Shown one piece after another: positions 12,336-23,128 of a stretch of 64,000 nt of DNA. Location of the stretch: contig JBAMJV010007737.1 in assembly GCA_037951105.1 (NCBI GenBank), positions 1-64,000 on the forward strand. The letters are read 5' to 3'. Under the pieces are notes generated by a model that had not been told where the DNA came from, ran no database searches, and saw nothing but the letters and a program-made list of their open reading frames with translations. The stretch comes from Echinarachnius parma (lineage: Eukaryota > Echinodermata > Echinoidea > Clypeasteroida > Echinarachniidae). Position numbers and translations under genes: made by a program. Every line of letters starts with the position of its first letter. Within the stretch, counting starts at the first letter, position 1.

Positions 12336-15300
12336 GTACGGATTCATGGAATTTTTGCGCGCTCGGCTCAACAGTCGAGTCGGGAAGGTTTACCAAGCGC
12401 GCTGGCCGGACGTGTTCAGCTACGGCAATTGTACTTTTCATCAAAAGCGTTAGCAACGCTTTTGAAATAATGATTTTCAATGATAAATATCTTCATATTA
12501 GGGGGACATTTGAATAAATCTAACCCTATTTTATTCTTCTCTTACCATAAGCTAAACAACACGGCAGAAGAGAAACGAGGAAGCTCCAAGTATTTGTCGT
12601 GGAGTTAGACACTTTACCTGTATCACTTTAATAGTTTATGAACATATTGATGATGTTGTAAATTTCATTTCATAGCTTCCAACAAATTTTACTAGTTTCT
12701 GAACCTTTTTTAAGGGTTTTAGATCAACGATACAAATTGGTTCAAGGATAAATTATTCTGATTTTAACTGACCGCATTTTCTCTTTGAAGTTTCTCCGGT
12801 CCAGCCAAATCCTGTCATCAAACAATGCAGTTATGCGGGTCTCATGGCAAACTGTGAGATGTCCGTGTCGGCAGGAAATCCTGATTACCTGTCGTGCGAG
12901 ATGCGTGGTTTCTACCCTGCAGATGAAGCTGTAATGGAGTGGCGACAAAAGGGCGAAGCTTCTGCCTTAGCGACAACGTCAACTCCCACGAGAAATGATG
13001 ACAACACGTATTCTTTGCAGTCTTCTGTTAATGTCAGCGTGTTGGTACCTGAACGCTTCTGGTGCAACGTCTCATACCTATCAGAGCATGGAACTCAACA
13101 TAGTGGATCTTCAATTTATTTGAACGCAGGTAATATAACTGAGTAGCAAATGCAGATGGAGTATGGGTTGGCCTTGTATATAGTTATTGGAATCTCCACA
13201 ACAGCATGAATAGCACGAATAGCACGAATAGCACAAATGACCGAGGTGGAATAAATATAACACTCACGTTGATATCAGGGTGTCTACAATTTGATTTTCA
13301 ATCATCAATTTTGATTGGCAAATTATCCTCATTTGGAATAACGTTTTGCATGATATACCTTAATACAGAAAGTTTACCAAAGATTGCTTGTAACTCATTT
13401 GTCTAATTATCTAAATGTATATATCAGAACAATGGCTGAATTGTAAGAGGTTTCGTCAGTTCGATCTCAACCATCGTTCGTGTGTGATTTTGCGCAGCAA
13501 TTCAAACTAGAAATATGCATAGGTGTGTTTAAGTACAAAATATTTCATTTATTTCTAGACTGCAGGTTGATATCAAGGCGAGGGATAATTTTTTGGAGTA
13601 GGTTTTATGTAGCATATTCTGAAATAGAAAAATCATTGCCAATGGGTAAGTTTACCATTGAACATTTTATCTAACTTGCGTACTTTTTTTAATCAATATA
13701 CAGGGCTTGGCATCGAACTCTACTTCGATTAATATCAAAACATGTAGCTTTCTATGTTAGCTAGTGTACCGTTGACATTTTATACCGCTTATCTTAATAA
13801 TCACCCTTTATCATTTTAGTTCCAACTGAAGACATTTCTCCAACTATCGTGCAGTGCGAGCAGTCTTTTGAATCAAGGAAATGCATTCATCATACAAAAA
13901 AGAACTTTGCCCAAAATCTCACATGTGAAATTCGCAGTTCGTACGTTCCGAAATACGCGTTTTTAGACTGGAGAGCTGAAGACGGTCGGATTCTTCCTTC
14001 AGTGTCGACTCGTGTTTCTAAGAACAAAGACGCAACATCCACATTAAGTATAACAGTCTCCGCCGTCACATCTGAAACTGAAACATTTTGGTGCAACTTG
14101 TCGTACGATCGCAGAGTGGGATTGAATGGATCTGGAACAACAATTCAGTTAATTTCAGGTACAACAATCCAGTTAATTTCAGGTACATGAATACGATTTA
14201 TTAATAACTTCATAATTATTTGGCAGCAATTTACTCTTACTGGGACATTTATACATAATAAGTAGAATAACAATTTGTATTCTTCTATATTTACTATATC
14301 ACAGTGACCAATATTATATGTATTCGTTATAATTTTTTTTTTTTTTTTTTTTTTTGGGGGGGAGACATAATGTGTAAATATTATTATTCAACACAGTTTG
14401 AATGTATATTATATGGGTTCCACAAAACGTAGCCATAATCGCTGTGATATTCCTAATGTACAAACGAATGGAATCATATCAGGTCATATTAGAAGAAGCC
14501 CTTGAAATAAGGCAAATATTAAATTATTTCTTTTTATGTTCAGTGCTCAGTGAAATCTCACTTATTCGTATAATTTTGACCTCGAGCGCATTTTAAAATT
14601 TGCAAGGGAGATACATTGATATAAGTATAATCAATACTATTGTTATTATTATAAGTAGTAGTAGAAGTAGAAGTACTATTAGTATTGCTATTAGTATTGT
14701 TATTTTGTTATTTATTGAAATATGTGTTGGGAAAGAATCAAAGGTGCAATTGTGTTTTTCGTTTTATAAGTAGGTACAGTTTTTTTAGACTTTGTTCTGG
14801 TTTATGTTTTACTTAGGATCCAAACAAATATTGTGATTTATCGTTTTGATTACTTCCACAGTAACATCGTCAAGAAGAACACGACTCATCGTATCAATTA
14901 TGGTAATCGCTTTAGTACTCTTCTCTGCAATAGCAATTGGTGTCAGATGTTTCATTCTTCATACCGGAGATACAACAAATGGTAAATTGAACTCATTTGT
15001 ATCAACTTCCCTCCTTTCGTAATTTAGCCCTAAAGATTCCAGGGGATATAATGCATCAACATTTGCAAAAATTCGACCTACCGTTACAAACGCACGTGAC
15101 CTTTTCTCATGTGTGTTATTTGTGTACAAAACATTGGGAAATATGTTCATATTAAAACAAAATAGAACATTGGATATAAAGATGTTTTTAATGTACATTT
15201 TTGTTTTGGGTAAAAAATAGTTAATCCAACGGTTAGACTTACTAACACACAACCCCAGCAATGAAATACATTAATTTAAAAATAAGAATAAGATATTATC

Positions 15301-18300
15301 AAAACAATAAAAAAAAAAATAGGAATAAGCCGGCTCCATTCCAATGTTTGGTTTTTATTTACGAATATATCTGATGAGAAACAGTATTCATGATACAAAA
15401 TGAAGGATCCCATGAGCCCGAATATTATTTATACGACCTTATTTGTTTAACTGACCAAAAATATATAAATGAAGCGATAACCAAAAAATACCCATTGCTT
15501 GCCATTATTGTTCTATGGTTCAGACATCAGTAAGAATTAGTCAGAAATGTTTCATTGGAAAGTGTTTATGAACGTAATGCACAAGATGCACAGCGATATA
15601 TGCAACTTAGTTTACTAAATATATGGACGTTTATTTTGTTTTACTATGCCCCATTCGATGTCTTTTGATTTAATTAGATTTCAATGAATAAATGTAAAGA
15701 TAAATAATGGGAAAGAGAAGTTAAATATGTTAGGTGTTCATTGACTTCAATATATCCACATAAGTTGACATCAGTACATCTGCCTTTTTTTTTTTATTTA
15801 TCTTGGTGTTATTTTAGATGTGCAAGGAATCTATCGCCAGAAGTGTAAGATTTGGGGATATTTAGGAGACAGGTCTACGCAAATAGGTTTAGTTGGAGCT
15901 GCATCCGTTGGAAAATCGTCATTAATCAACACAGTATCGACTGTGCTTGGTGTGAATTATCAGCGTTCATGGAGAGCAAACACGAGTACGATTCGAATGT
16001 TTTTCGGATTACCGGCGGATTACCACGAGTTGTTTGTCGAAACGGCCCCTACTGCACCAATTCATCATCAAGGAGGATACTCAAGGTGGCGAGATCCCGT
16101 ACAAATTACTCAAAATGTCACTATCCGGGACAATCGAGGATGGGATGACTGGACAAATGAAAATGCCAGGAAAGAACTTGAAGCACAGATAAGTAAGACA
16201 CTATATTTCAGAAATATGGCGTTCACGTTTTCAGTTGGTCTGAATTCATTTTGAACTATGTTGTATAACTATTTAAATATCTAATCTGTGTGGTAGAAGA
16301 TGTTTGTTTTACTCTGAACAAATTCTAGAACGATTTATCTTCCACACTTTGCATCCGATTAAAATGCTTTAAATAACAACGTACGGAGTGTAAATTCGTA
16401 TGGAAATCATTGCGTGTGTATATAAATATTAAAGGGATAGTTGAGTTTTGGTATAGAGAGCGCTACACAAAATAATTGTTTGTGAGGTAATTAAAAACTA
16501 AGTGTCAAATTCGAAAGAGCATAACATTTTATTGACAGAAAAAACTTGATTTTATCTTAATCGATTCAGAAATGGCTGACATATCCATAAACATAACCAT
16601 TTGTAATAATTGTGGGGCCCCACAATTATTCGACAATTTTGAATCAGCCGTTAAAAATGTTTTTAAAATGCTTCCTCTTTTAAAAAAATTACAAATAGGT
16701 TTTTAAATAGTTGTTGATTATCACTCTATCTAATCACTATTCAACAAAACACAACATGCACAATTTTATATTTAAAATGGTTGTCATCGATGAGTGTTTA
16801 GAGAGCGCGAATTTTAACGGCTCTTTTTACATGATAACAGGCTTTATAAGTTATAAGTAAGTTCTAATTCATTTCGAGCATGGTGGGGTTTATATCTATC
16901 AGTTTGTAATTTAATTGTGCAGGTTTGGGTTACTATAATTCAGTTTGACCAAAACTGTACTCTCTTTACCAGAACTCAACTATTCCTATAAATAATGACA
17001 TTTGGTCTTGTAAATAAGCCTTTCCATCTGGATTTACCCTACATTTAACGATTAAAGGGGCTTAGTAACTTTGTTGACACGAGTAATTTAATGACGAAGG
17101 GTTGGTACATGTGAATATGAATATAATCCATGCCAAACTTATTATTAAGAAATAAAAGTGCAGAGAATTTGTTTTAACATCCAGCATATAAACATAATTA
17201 TATAACTAGCTTCTCGATTGCAAAGCCAACCTTGTAATGTAATGTTTGCTATATCATGCTCCAGATGGCACTGCATCAGGTTGCGAAGATGTTAGCTGGA
17301 GACATAACGAAGAGACAGCAAACGATACAACGGAAATTGAACTAGCCCCTCTTAATCCACCGGAACTGAGCCCCAAATTGACAAATGCAATCCTCGTCTT
17401 GAAGTAAGTTAAATTCAAAGGCAATACAAGAACAGGCAAATGAAGAGTTTAAGGGGCCCGGTGGGGTATTTACTAAATCAGGTATATTTTTCTAATCATT
17501 GAAACTACCCCCTACAAACCATACATTTCTGGAACGCTTAGAATATGGTATGGGGAATCCAACAAAACGAAATAAAAGACAATTGGACTTATAATAACAG
17601 TTAAAACAGCAATAATATAGAGAAAATTTTAATTTTTGATTTTTAGCAAGTCAACATTCCAAACGTATCTACTCATATAGGGGAGTTTACATTCTACAGT
17701 TAAAATATAGATATTATAATGCTATACAAACAAATTAATGATGGCTTTTTACATTTTACCACACAGATGGTTTCTCCTCAGACTAACATTCCAATGAGAT
17801 TGTTTAACAAGTTACCAGTAATATTATGTCCTCCGACTGAAAGGACAGTATAATACTAGGGGCATGTTAAACCATATCATTGGAATGTCAAACATCCCAT
17901 TGTCTGGATGCCTAATGACAAGAAACAATCAGAAATGGTGCATGGCAATCAACAATGTGCTTGTTAAAATACACTTGTTAAACTGGTCAAGCTGGTAACT
18001 GGGAAGTGTTGTCTGTTTTAGTCTAGCCTAAGTTCATTAATTTAGTAGAATACCGGCCATCTGTTTAATATTTACACTGACACTAAATTAGATTAACATA
18101 CATAATTAATATCATGATTCTGAAATCGCAACATAGACATAATGGGAAAATTACCCTTAGGTTGTATATACTTTTAATACTTGTTGTCATGGCATTGAGG
18201 CAGTGTGCACGTACACAATTTATTGCTACATTATTTTGTTCTACTCTTTACTGCATGTACTGTGTCTGTCTTACAGAGGGAATACGTGTTTGGACACAAT

Positions 18301-19022
18301 GGATGATGATAGCGCAAAGCAGCTGCGAGATACCATAAATCGTGGATTAGGTACGTAAAATAATGTATCTAAATTCATCTAATGTACGTGGGCAGTAGAT
18401 GAGGGGGAGAGAGAGAGAGAAAGATAGTGGGGGGTAGGAGACGTATCAATATTAAATTGTGTGAGTTTTTGTTTTTAATACACGGATTCAGATTTTAACT
18501 TGTGGCGACCATGAAGACACTGATATTTTATGTTTGATTCATTAAACTCGCACTTTAATGATAACATCTGTGCATCAGGGTTGTTTTATATAATCATTTA
18601 AAATGCAATACCTGTGACTAATCATGTCATGATTTCAAAATTGCTCTTGCAGCTTGAATTAACTCGAGACGTCTTTATTTAAGCTTGTAGATTTGATAGA
18701 AAATACACTAACGACCTCTATATTTTCATTCTGAATAGGTCGTGATCCGATTATAGTAGTTACCCATTCGGACTGGATAAGCGAGACTGAGGCCGGTCAT
18801 ATTGAACAACGTCTGCGGCAAATCTTCATCATTGAAGACAATCGACTCTTCTTCATTGAGAATGCAAGGAAGAAAAAGCCCAGAGTCGAACTGTCAAGCC
18901 GGCTTGCGGTTCTTCGATTGATAAATCAGTGTATCAGAGAAAGTGAAACATTTAATAAACGTCTTGTAATAAGAGAAAGTGAAAGAGAGATATTGGACAA
19001 TCACCATGTCCTCACTCAATAA
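12260..19022 (+). CDS. Ig-Ig-TM-GTPase single-pass receptor (eight-exon model)
   Basis: Joined exons: 12260-12335, 12791-13129, 13820-14158, 14862-14981, 15818-16192, 17265-17403, 18277-18350, 18739-19022. They sum to 1746 nt, 581 residues plus TAA, with compatible phases (1,1,1,1,1,2,1) and GT-AG at each intron. Domain order: signal peptide (1-25), Ig domain 1 (26-138), Ig domain 2 (139-251), transmembrane helix (about 260-279), cytoplasmic P-loop GTPase (about 312-581). GTPase motifs seen: G1 GAASVGKSS (about 318-326), G3 DNRG (396-399), G4-position THSD (496-499) and a late FFIEN (525-529). The G1 surroundings and FFIEN are what I associate with IFI44/IFI44L-like proteins, which are interferon-induced in vertebrates. 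Inference: a cell-surface recognition molecule with an internal GTPase effector. A GIMAP or other septin/dynamin-like assignment is possible. The downstream AATAAA at 19065 fits the end of the gene. The exon structure is strongly supported by phase; the function is inferred. Confidence 0.82.
12441..12465. repeat. Short perfect hairpin in receptor intron 1
   Basis: tcaaaagcgt, a 5-nt loop, then acgcttttga. Possibly chance; the role is unknown. Confidence 0.35.
12791..13129 (+). CDS. Receptor exon 2: C1-like Ig domain 1
   Basis: A 339-nt exon, phase 1 on both sides; acceptor ctttgaag at 12783-12790, donor cgcag|gtaata at 13130. It encodes one Ig domain with B-strand Cys in YLSCEMRGFYPADEAV, core Trp in MEW and F-strand Cys in FWCNVSY. 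The C-x3-GFYP-x-D-x-AV-x-x-W spacing is the hallmark of C1-set domains (antibody constant regions, MHC). A second Cys pair (KQC and ANC) lies N-terminal and is also present in the next exon. N-glycosylation sequons occur (NVS). Confidence 0.85.
13206..13238 (+). repeat. Short tandem repeat (aatagcacg)
   Basis: Three to four copies of a 9-bp unit in receptor intron 2. Confidence 0.7.
13559..13645 (+). other. Possible 87-nt cassette exon or Ig remnant
   Basis: Between Ig exons 2 and 3, an acceptor (atttctag) and a donor (atgg|gtaag) bound an open 87-nt stretch that is phase 1 on both sides, so it could be included without a frameshift. It encodes 29 residues with no Ig Cys pair. An FWSRFYVAYSE stretch faintly recalls the FWCNVSY strand of the neighbouring Ig domains, so it may be the decayed end of a third Ig exon. 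It may also be chance. Confidence 0.25.
13820..14158 (+). CDS. Receptor exon 3: C1-like Ig domain 2
   Basis: Exactly 339 nt again, phase 1 to phase 1; acceptor tcattttag at 13811-13819. The domain has the same four-Cys pattern as exon 2 (VQC, RKC, LTC, FWC), core Trp in LDWRAE and FWCNLSY at the F strand, so the two exons are diverged tandem duplicates. The C1 GFYP motif is replaced by SSYVPKYA. Two in-frame donors end the exon, at 14159 and 14183, 24 nt apart; the longer form adds eight residues. Sequons include NLT and NLS. Confidence 0.85.
14862..14981 (+). CDS. Receptor exon 4: transmembrane segment
   Basis: A 120-nt exon, phase 1 on both sides; acceptor ttccacag at 14854-14861, donor aatg|gtaaat at 14982. 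A short basic stretch (SSRRTR) precedes about 20 hydrophobic residues (LIVSIMVIALV...), then RCFIL and a polar tail. This is a single membrane span. The predicted topology puts the Ig domains outside and the GTPase inside, although the basic residues on the N-terminal side do not follow the positive-inside rule. Confidence 0.78.
15818..16192 (+). CDS. Receptor exon 5: GTPase G1 and G3 motifs
   Basis: A 375-nt exon, phase 1 to phase 1; acceptor ttattttag at 15809-15817, donor ataa|gtaaga at 16193. It carries the P-loop GAASVGKSS followed by LINTVSTVL, and the G3-type motif in TIRDNRGWDDW. The region between holds a Tyr/Trp/His-rich segment. The - strand paralog at 63855-64000 matches closely from HHQGGY to the exon end, which supports this frame and exon boundary. 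Confidence 0.9.
16433..16990. repeat. TTAA MITE family A, copy 2 (receptor intron 5)
   Basis: Starts TTAA-agggatagttgagttttgg and ends ccagaactcaactattcct. Central tgtggggccccaca palindrome. Near full length (about 560 bp), within the intron after exon 5. Confidence 0.85.
17265..17403 (+). CDS. Receptor exon 6: GTPase linker
   Basis: A 139-nt exon, phase 1 in and phase 2 out; acceptor atgctccag at 17256-17264, donor tgaa|gtaagt at 17404. It begins GTASGCEDVSW, passes through an acidic, Thr-rich stretch and ends PPELSPKLTNAILVLK, probably a core beta strand. The paralogous exon at 63317-63473 starts GTASG and ends LSPKLTNVILVLK with the same phases. The middle is poorly conserved and six codons longer there. 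Confidence 0.85.
17785..17889. repeat. Inverted repeat in receptor intron 6
   Basis: acattccaatgagattgttt and tgttaaaccatatcattgga are near-reverse complements around a 55-bp loop, the core of a small hairpin element. Confidence 0.45.
18277..18350 (+). CDS. Receptor exon 7: GTPase
   Basis: A 74-nt exon, phase 2 in and phase 1 out; acceptor tcttacag at 18269-18276, donor ttag|gtacgt at 18351. It encodes KGNTCLDTMDDDSAKQLRDT followed by INRGLG. The paralogous exon at 62520-62587 (KGNVGLDSMSGAEHLRDT, then ILGALG) is 6 nt shorter and keeps the phases. Confidence 0.85.
18739..19022 (+). CDS. Receptor exon 8: GTPase C-terminus and stop
   Basis: The last exon, entered in phase 1 after acceptor ctgaatag (18731-18738), runs 94 codons to TAA 19020-19022. 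It starts RDPIIVVTHSDW, where THSD occupies the G4 position (usually [NT]KxD), continues through FFIENARKKKP, and ends in a charged helical tail. The paralogous last exon at 59162-59451 keeps IIVVTHAD, FFIEN and QCIRE. A candidate poly(A) signal AATAAA lies at 19065-19070. Confidence 0.9.
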
Positions 19023-19064
19023 GAAAATAACAAAAACAATAATTCGATCACAATGTTGCTTGTC

Positions 19065-19070
19065 AATAAA
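19065..19070 (+). terminator. Candidate polyadenylation signal of the receptor gene
   Basis: AATAAA begins 43 nt after the stop codon of exon 8. The hexamer is common by chance in AT-rich DNA; only its position supports it. Confidence 0.4.
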
Positions 19071-20427
19071 TCAAAGTCCAATGCTCATTTTGCATATTAT
19101 TTGGTATCCGAATGTCACATGATGATCAGGACTGTGAACACCGTATTATGGAACCGCGATGAACTTGTTCGTTTTAAACTGTCCTTTTGAAATCACAACG
19201 AATGTAGTTATTAACGGATATTCTGAAACTTACATTAACATTTTTCAAACTCAAGAAATCCCATATGCATGAAGTATTAATGTATGGTATTTTATATAGT
19301 AACACATTGGTCACAATGTGCATTTGTATGATATCTCGTATCGAAGATGGAATTTCAATATACCAATATTAGATTATAAAGATGAAGCATTGATTAGATT
19401 TACAAATCACAAAACATAATTTGTAATTATTGTAAATATATTGGTATATGTTTATGTCGAAGTGAAAGGCCAAGGTGATGGAATGTTATGCGGTTTCATG
19501 CTTGTATTAAATGTGAAATATACTCCACAAAAAAAAGAAAGTGTATATCAAATTAAAGGGGATTTAGTCCTCTACAGGCTGAGAATAAGTAAAATGTGTA
19601 ATCGTTCATGCATGATCTGCAATGGTAAATTAACAATAGCAAGGTCTGTTTTCATAAATAGCAAAACAATTGAGTACCACACCATTCGACTGAACTGATA
19701 GTAAGCGTTTTGCTTAGAACAAGATGTGCGGGGCAAGTAAATTATGAGATTATTATACCTTATTGTTGTGAACATGCAAGAGACTACCCAACTGGTTGAC
19801 CAAGGGTGACATCATGTTTTGAAGATCTTTGGACTATGGTAGAATTCTTGAGAAGAATTTATACTAAGTTTCATGCTGAAATAAGGAGAAAATTGTGGTT
19901 TTGACGAATAAACCTTTGCCATGGAATTCCCCATTGTCTTACATTTGGATGAAAATAAAACCAATAACGTTCACAATTTGTCTTTATTTGTACTTTTGTC
20001 TTGAGACAAAAATACAAAAGATTAGTTATGAAAAATTATGCCATTCATGAATATAGCGTTTTAGATTATGCTTATCAACATGTATATAGTTAAGTGAATG
20101 TTTCAATTTTTTAATTTTTTTTAATTATGGAATGTGCAGTAGACCTGAATATGGAGCCGTGTCAAAAGCGAAATATCACAAAATACAACGTTATTGTCAA
20201 TGTGAATTCTTTATTTGTTTGGGGGTTTACGTGCGTTTTGAATGGTCACACAATAACAATGCAGTTTGCAACATTTCAATCTTGACCTGGCCCTATATTT
20301 AGGTGTAATGCACATTCCATAATTACATAACCATTACAAATGAGAAATCAGTTTAAACAGGATTAAACAGGCTTTTCAATTGTACCAAATTCATGTAAGA
20401 TAATGTAGGGACAGGAGAGATATGGGT
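19071..20427. other. No gene seen
   Basis: Downstream of the receptor. AT-rich, with an 85-codon frame at 19441-19698 that has no recognisable domain. Confidence 0.45.
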
Positions 20428-20585
20428 CCTGTTGCAGAAAGATATACAATCGATTGTAAGTTACGATTAATTGTAAGTCTGGTCATGTATTCTGGATGCG
20501 CAAATCTGATTGATTGATACGCGCAAGTTATCTGACTTACAATCAATCGTAACTTACAATCGATTGTATCTCTTTCTGCAACGGG
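20428..20585. repeat. Hairpin MITE, 158 bp
   Basis: Two ~52-bp arms, cctgttgcagaaagatatac... and its reverse complement, around a ~50-bp loop. The arms themselves repeat a caatcgattg core. Target duplications are unclear. Confidence 0.75.
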
Positions 20586-21596
20586 GCAATGGACTCTCAA
20601 ACCTGAATTGCGGAACTTTTTATAAGGCGGTTTGGTTCAATAAGATGTTTTACTTTATATTGCAATCGTGTGTGATGATTTTTTTTTACTGTATATTACA
20701 ATTGTGATGATGTGTTGTTTTGCTGTTGCATATTATACTAATGTTTTTTTTTCCGCTTGCATGTTTGCCAACAATGTATTGATAGTGAAACATCTTTAAT
20801 TAGAAAAGGATCTTTTGACAGATAATGTAGGCCAGCTGAAATTGAAGAGGGGTGCTTCAGAATACATTTTGTATCACACGTGCCTTTATTCTATTACGAA
20901 TGGTCGAGCAAGTGGGTTTTGATGGGGATATTATTACTGTATATTACGGTTGCTCATTTCCTTTGAAAAGTATGTTTTTCATAGTTTAATTATCTCTATT
21001 ATAGAAAATGTTTATTTCGGCGTTTCAAAGTTATTGACTTTTGTCCCTTTGCAATTCATTTGTATATATACAACCTTGGAAAAAATTATTAGACCAAGCT
21101 CTTTTTGCTCAATTTTGTAGATTTTTTCCAAAATTTTGTCACTTGAATTACATTTTAAAGAAATTAAATTTCATACAATATCAAAGTTTACATGCTTACA
21201 CAACTTACATGAACAACATGAACACATTTTTCACTTTGTAGTAAAAAATGTATATAAAAACCCATGTACATGTAATGAATGGACAACATCCATACAATTT
21301 GTATAAAATTCAAGTTTTTAATAAAATTGAAGGCAGAAAATATGTTATAGGTATCACTTGCACCATTGACCAACCCCTGTTGGAATGCCATTAACACATT
21401 TTTCTTTAAAATATTATACAATGGACAAAATAGCGTAAAACGTCAAAGAAATTGATCAAAAAGTGCTTGGTCTAATAATTATTTCCAAGGCTGTATATTA
21501 TATTTAATGACAGTTTGTGTTAATATTGTTTTGTTTGTTTGGTTGTAGATGAAAAGTTATTATATAGACCACAAACTGTTCTATCCTCAGTTTAAC
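20586..21596. other. No gene seen; weak inverted repeat
   Basis: aaccttggaaaaaattattagaccaagc (21072-21100) recurs inverted near 21455-21494 (gcttggtctaataattatttccaagg), so 21070-21495 is probably another fold-back transposon with about 30-bp ends. Confidence 0.55.
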
Positions 21597-21734
21597 AAAA
21601 GTTTTTACACGATATTGAATGCAGTGATTACTAGGATTCATAAGTGCATTTTATCAAATAAATTGATGTGTTTATTAATTACATGTTTCGTTTATATGTA
21701 ATTTTGATTAATATATGCCATGAATGTTGGATTT

Positions 21735-21800
21735 CGGGCATGGTGGCTTAGTGGTAAGTGAGTCTGTCTGATAGCTGGGGGCGACCAGGGTTCGATCACA
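21735..21800 (+). repeat. tRNA-like SINE head
   Basis: An A-box-like tggcttagtgg and a B-box-like gggttcgatc at tRNA spacing, but no tRNA fold in the middle. Repeated at 25209 in the duplicated block. Probably a tRNA-derived SINE remnant. Confidence 0.55.
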
Positions 21801-22604
21801 TACATGGATGGTTTATCAAACTGCAGTTTTGCCAGCTATTCCTATACCACCCCGAATGCGAAGTAGATGAAATGTTAGTACATTATAACAGTATAATGTC
21901 GATACGATGATCAGTGTAAACTACTGTCACTATTTAGCGCTACCCATCACTTTGTTTACAGTAAGGTTATGTGTTGCTGCAGTGGATTTATTAAGATCGA
22001 GGGGGCACATGCAGCTCCCCAGTGACACATACAAAATAAACAAATGGTGGAATAAAGAACAAACGTAAGGCAAAGCGCCCCGCTGAGCCATATTGGATCA
22101 TTGTTGTATGAACGGTTCTCCACATCGCTCCATTGGTAGTAAATGTTTTTTCACTCATAGGTAATTCAGGTATATATATTATTTAGTCAAATGTTATGAG
22201 GTATTAAATCGATATTTTGCACGACGGAGGACCACCTCTGATAAATGATCACGTAAATTCAACTAAATGTATTAAATTTGGACTCAATACAATAATATAC
22301 CGATTTCAACAACATAAAAACCAACAATGGAACAAGAGAACTCAGATAAATTTACAGTGCAAATATTCTACAATACAATTAAATAATTAGTTATAAGCCA
22401 AGAACAGCACAATCGCGTTGATAGTTCAAATAAAAATTATTGATAATTACGGGCTTAGATCCCACGGTAGGCTACGTACTATCATTCCCTATTGTCAAGG
22501 AGACGATCAGTTTACGGTGCCTAACCAAATTATTTAGGATGATGATCATAATAATGACAATAATAATGATTATAAATACTGATACTAATAGCAAGAATAA
22601 GTAC

Positions 22605-22996
22605 AAGAAGAAGAAGAGAAGAAGAAGAAGAAGAAGAAGAAGAAGAAGAAGAAGAAGAAGAAGAAGAAGAAGAAGAAGAAGAAGAAGAAGAAGAAGAAGA
22701 AGAAGAAGAAGAAGAAGAAGAAGAAGAAGAAGAAGAAGAAGAAGAGGAGGAGGAGGAGGAGGAGGAGGAGGAGGAGGAGGAGGAGGAGGAGGAGAGAAGA
22801 AGAAGAAGAAGAAGAAGAAGAAGAAGAAGAAGAAGAGAAGAAGAAGAAGAAGAAGAAGAAGAAGAAGAAGAAGAAGAAGAAGAAGAAGAAGAAGAAGAAG
22901 AAGAAGAAGAAGAAGAAGAAGAAGAAGAAGAAGAAGAAGAAGAAGAAGAAGAAGAAGAAGAAGAAGAAGAAGAAGAAGAAGAAGAAGAAGAAGAAG
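22605..22996 (+). repeat. Long (GAA)n tract with (GGA)n core
   Basis: About 390 bp of pure purine on one strand: GAA repeats, then about 17 GGA units (roughly 22743-22795), then GAA again. The 188-codon frame through it is only poly-Arg/Gly/Lys. Such tracts can form triplex DNA, and the GGA core can form G-quadruplexes. Confidence 0.97.
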
Positions 22997-23128
22997 ATAT
23001 AATTGAATTAAGTTGTATGAAAAGAAAACAATTTTAGGCATTATTAATTAGATTTCCATATATTTGTATAGTTAAATTGTTTTTGAATCACTATCATCGA
23101 TACTGTGATGAAATGTTAATACCAGACT

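Noticed and set aside
17254..17439. 61-codon frame on the - strand
   Set aside because: Antisense shadow of receptor exon 6.
22440..23041. Long open frames on both strands (188-189 codons)
   Set aside because: They only read through the GAA/GGA microsatellite (poly-Arg/Gly/Lys or poly-Leu/Pro/Phe).
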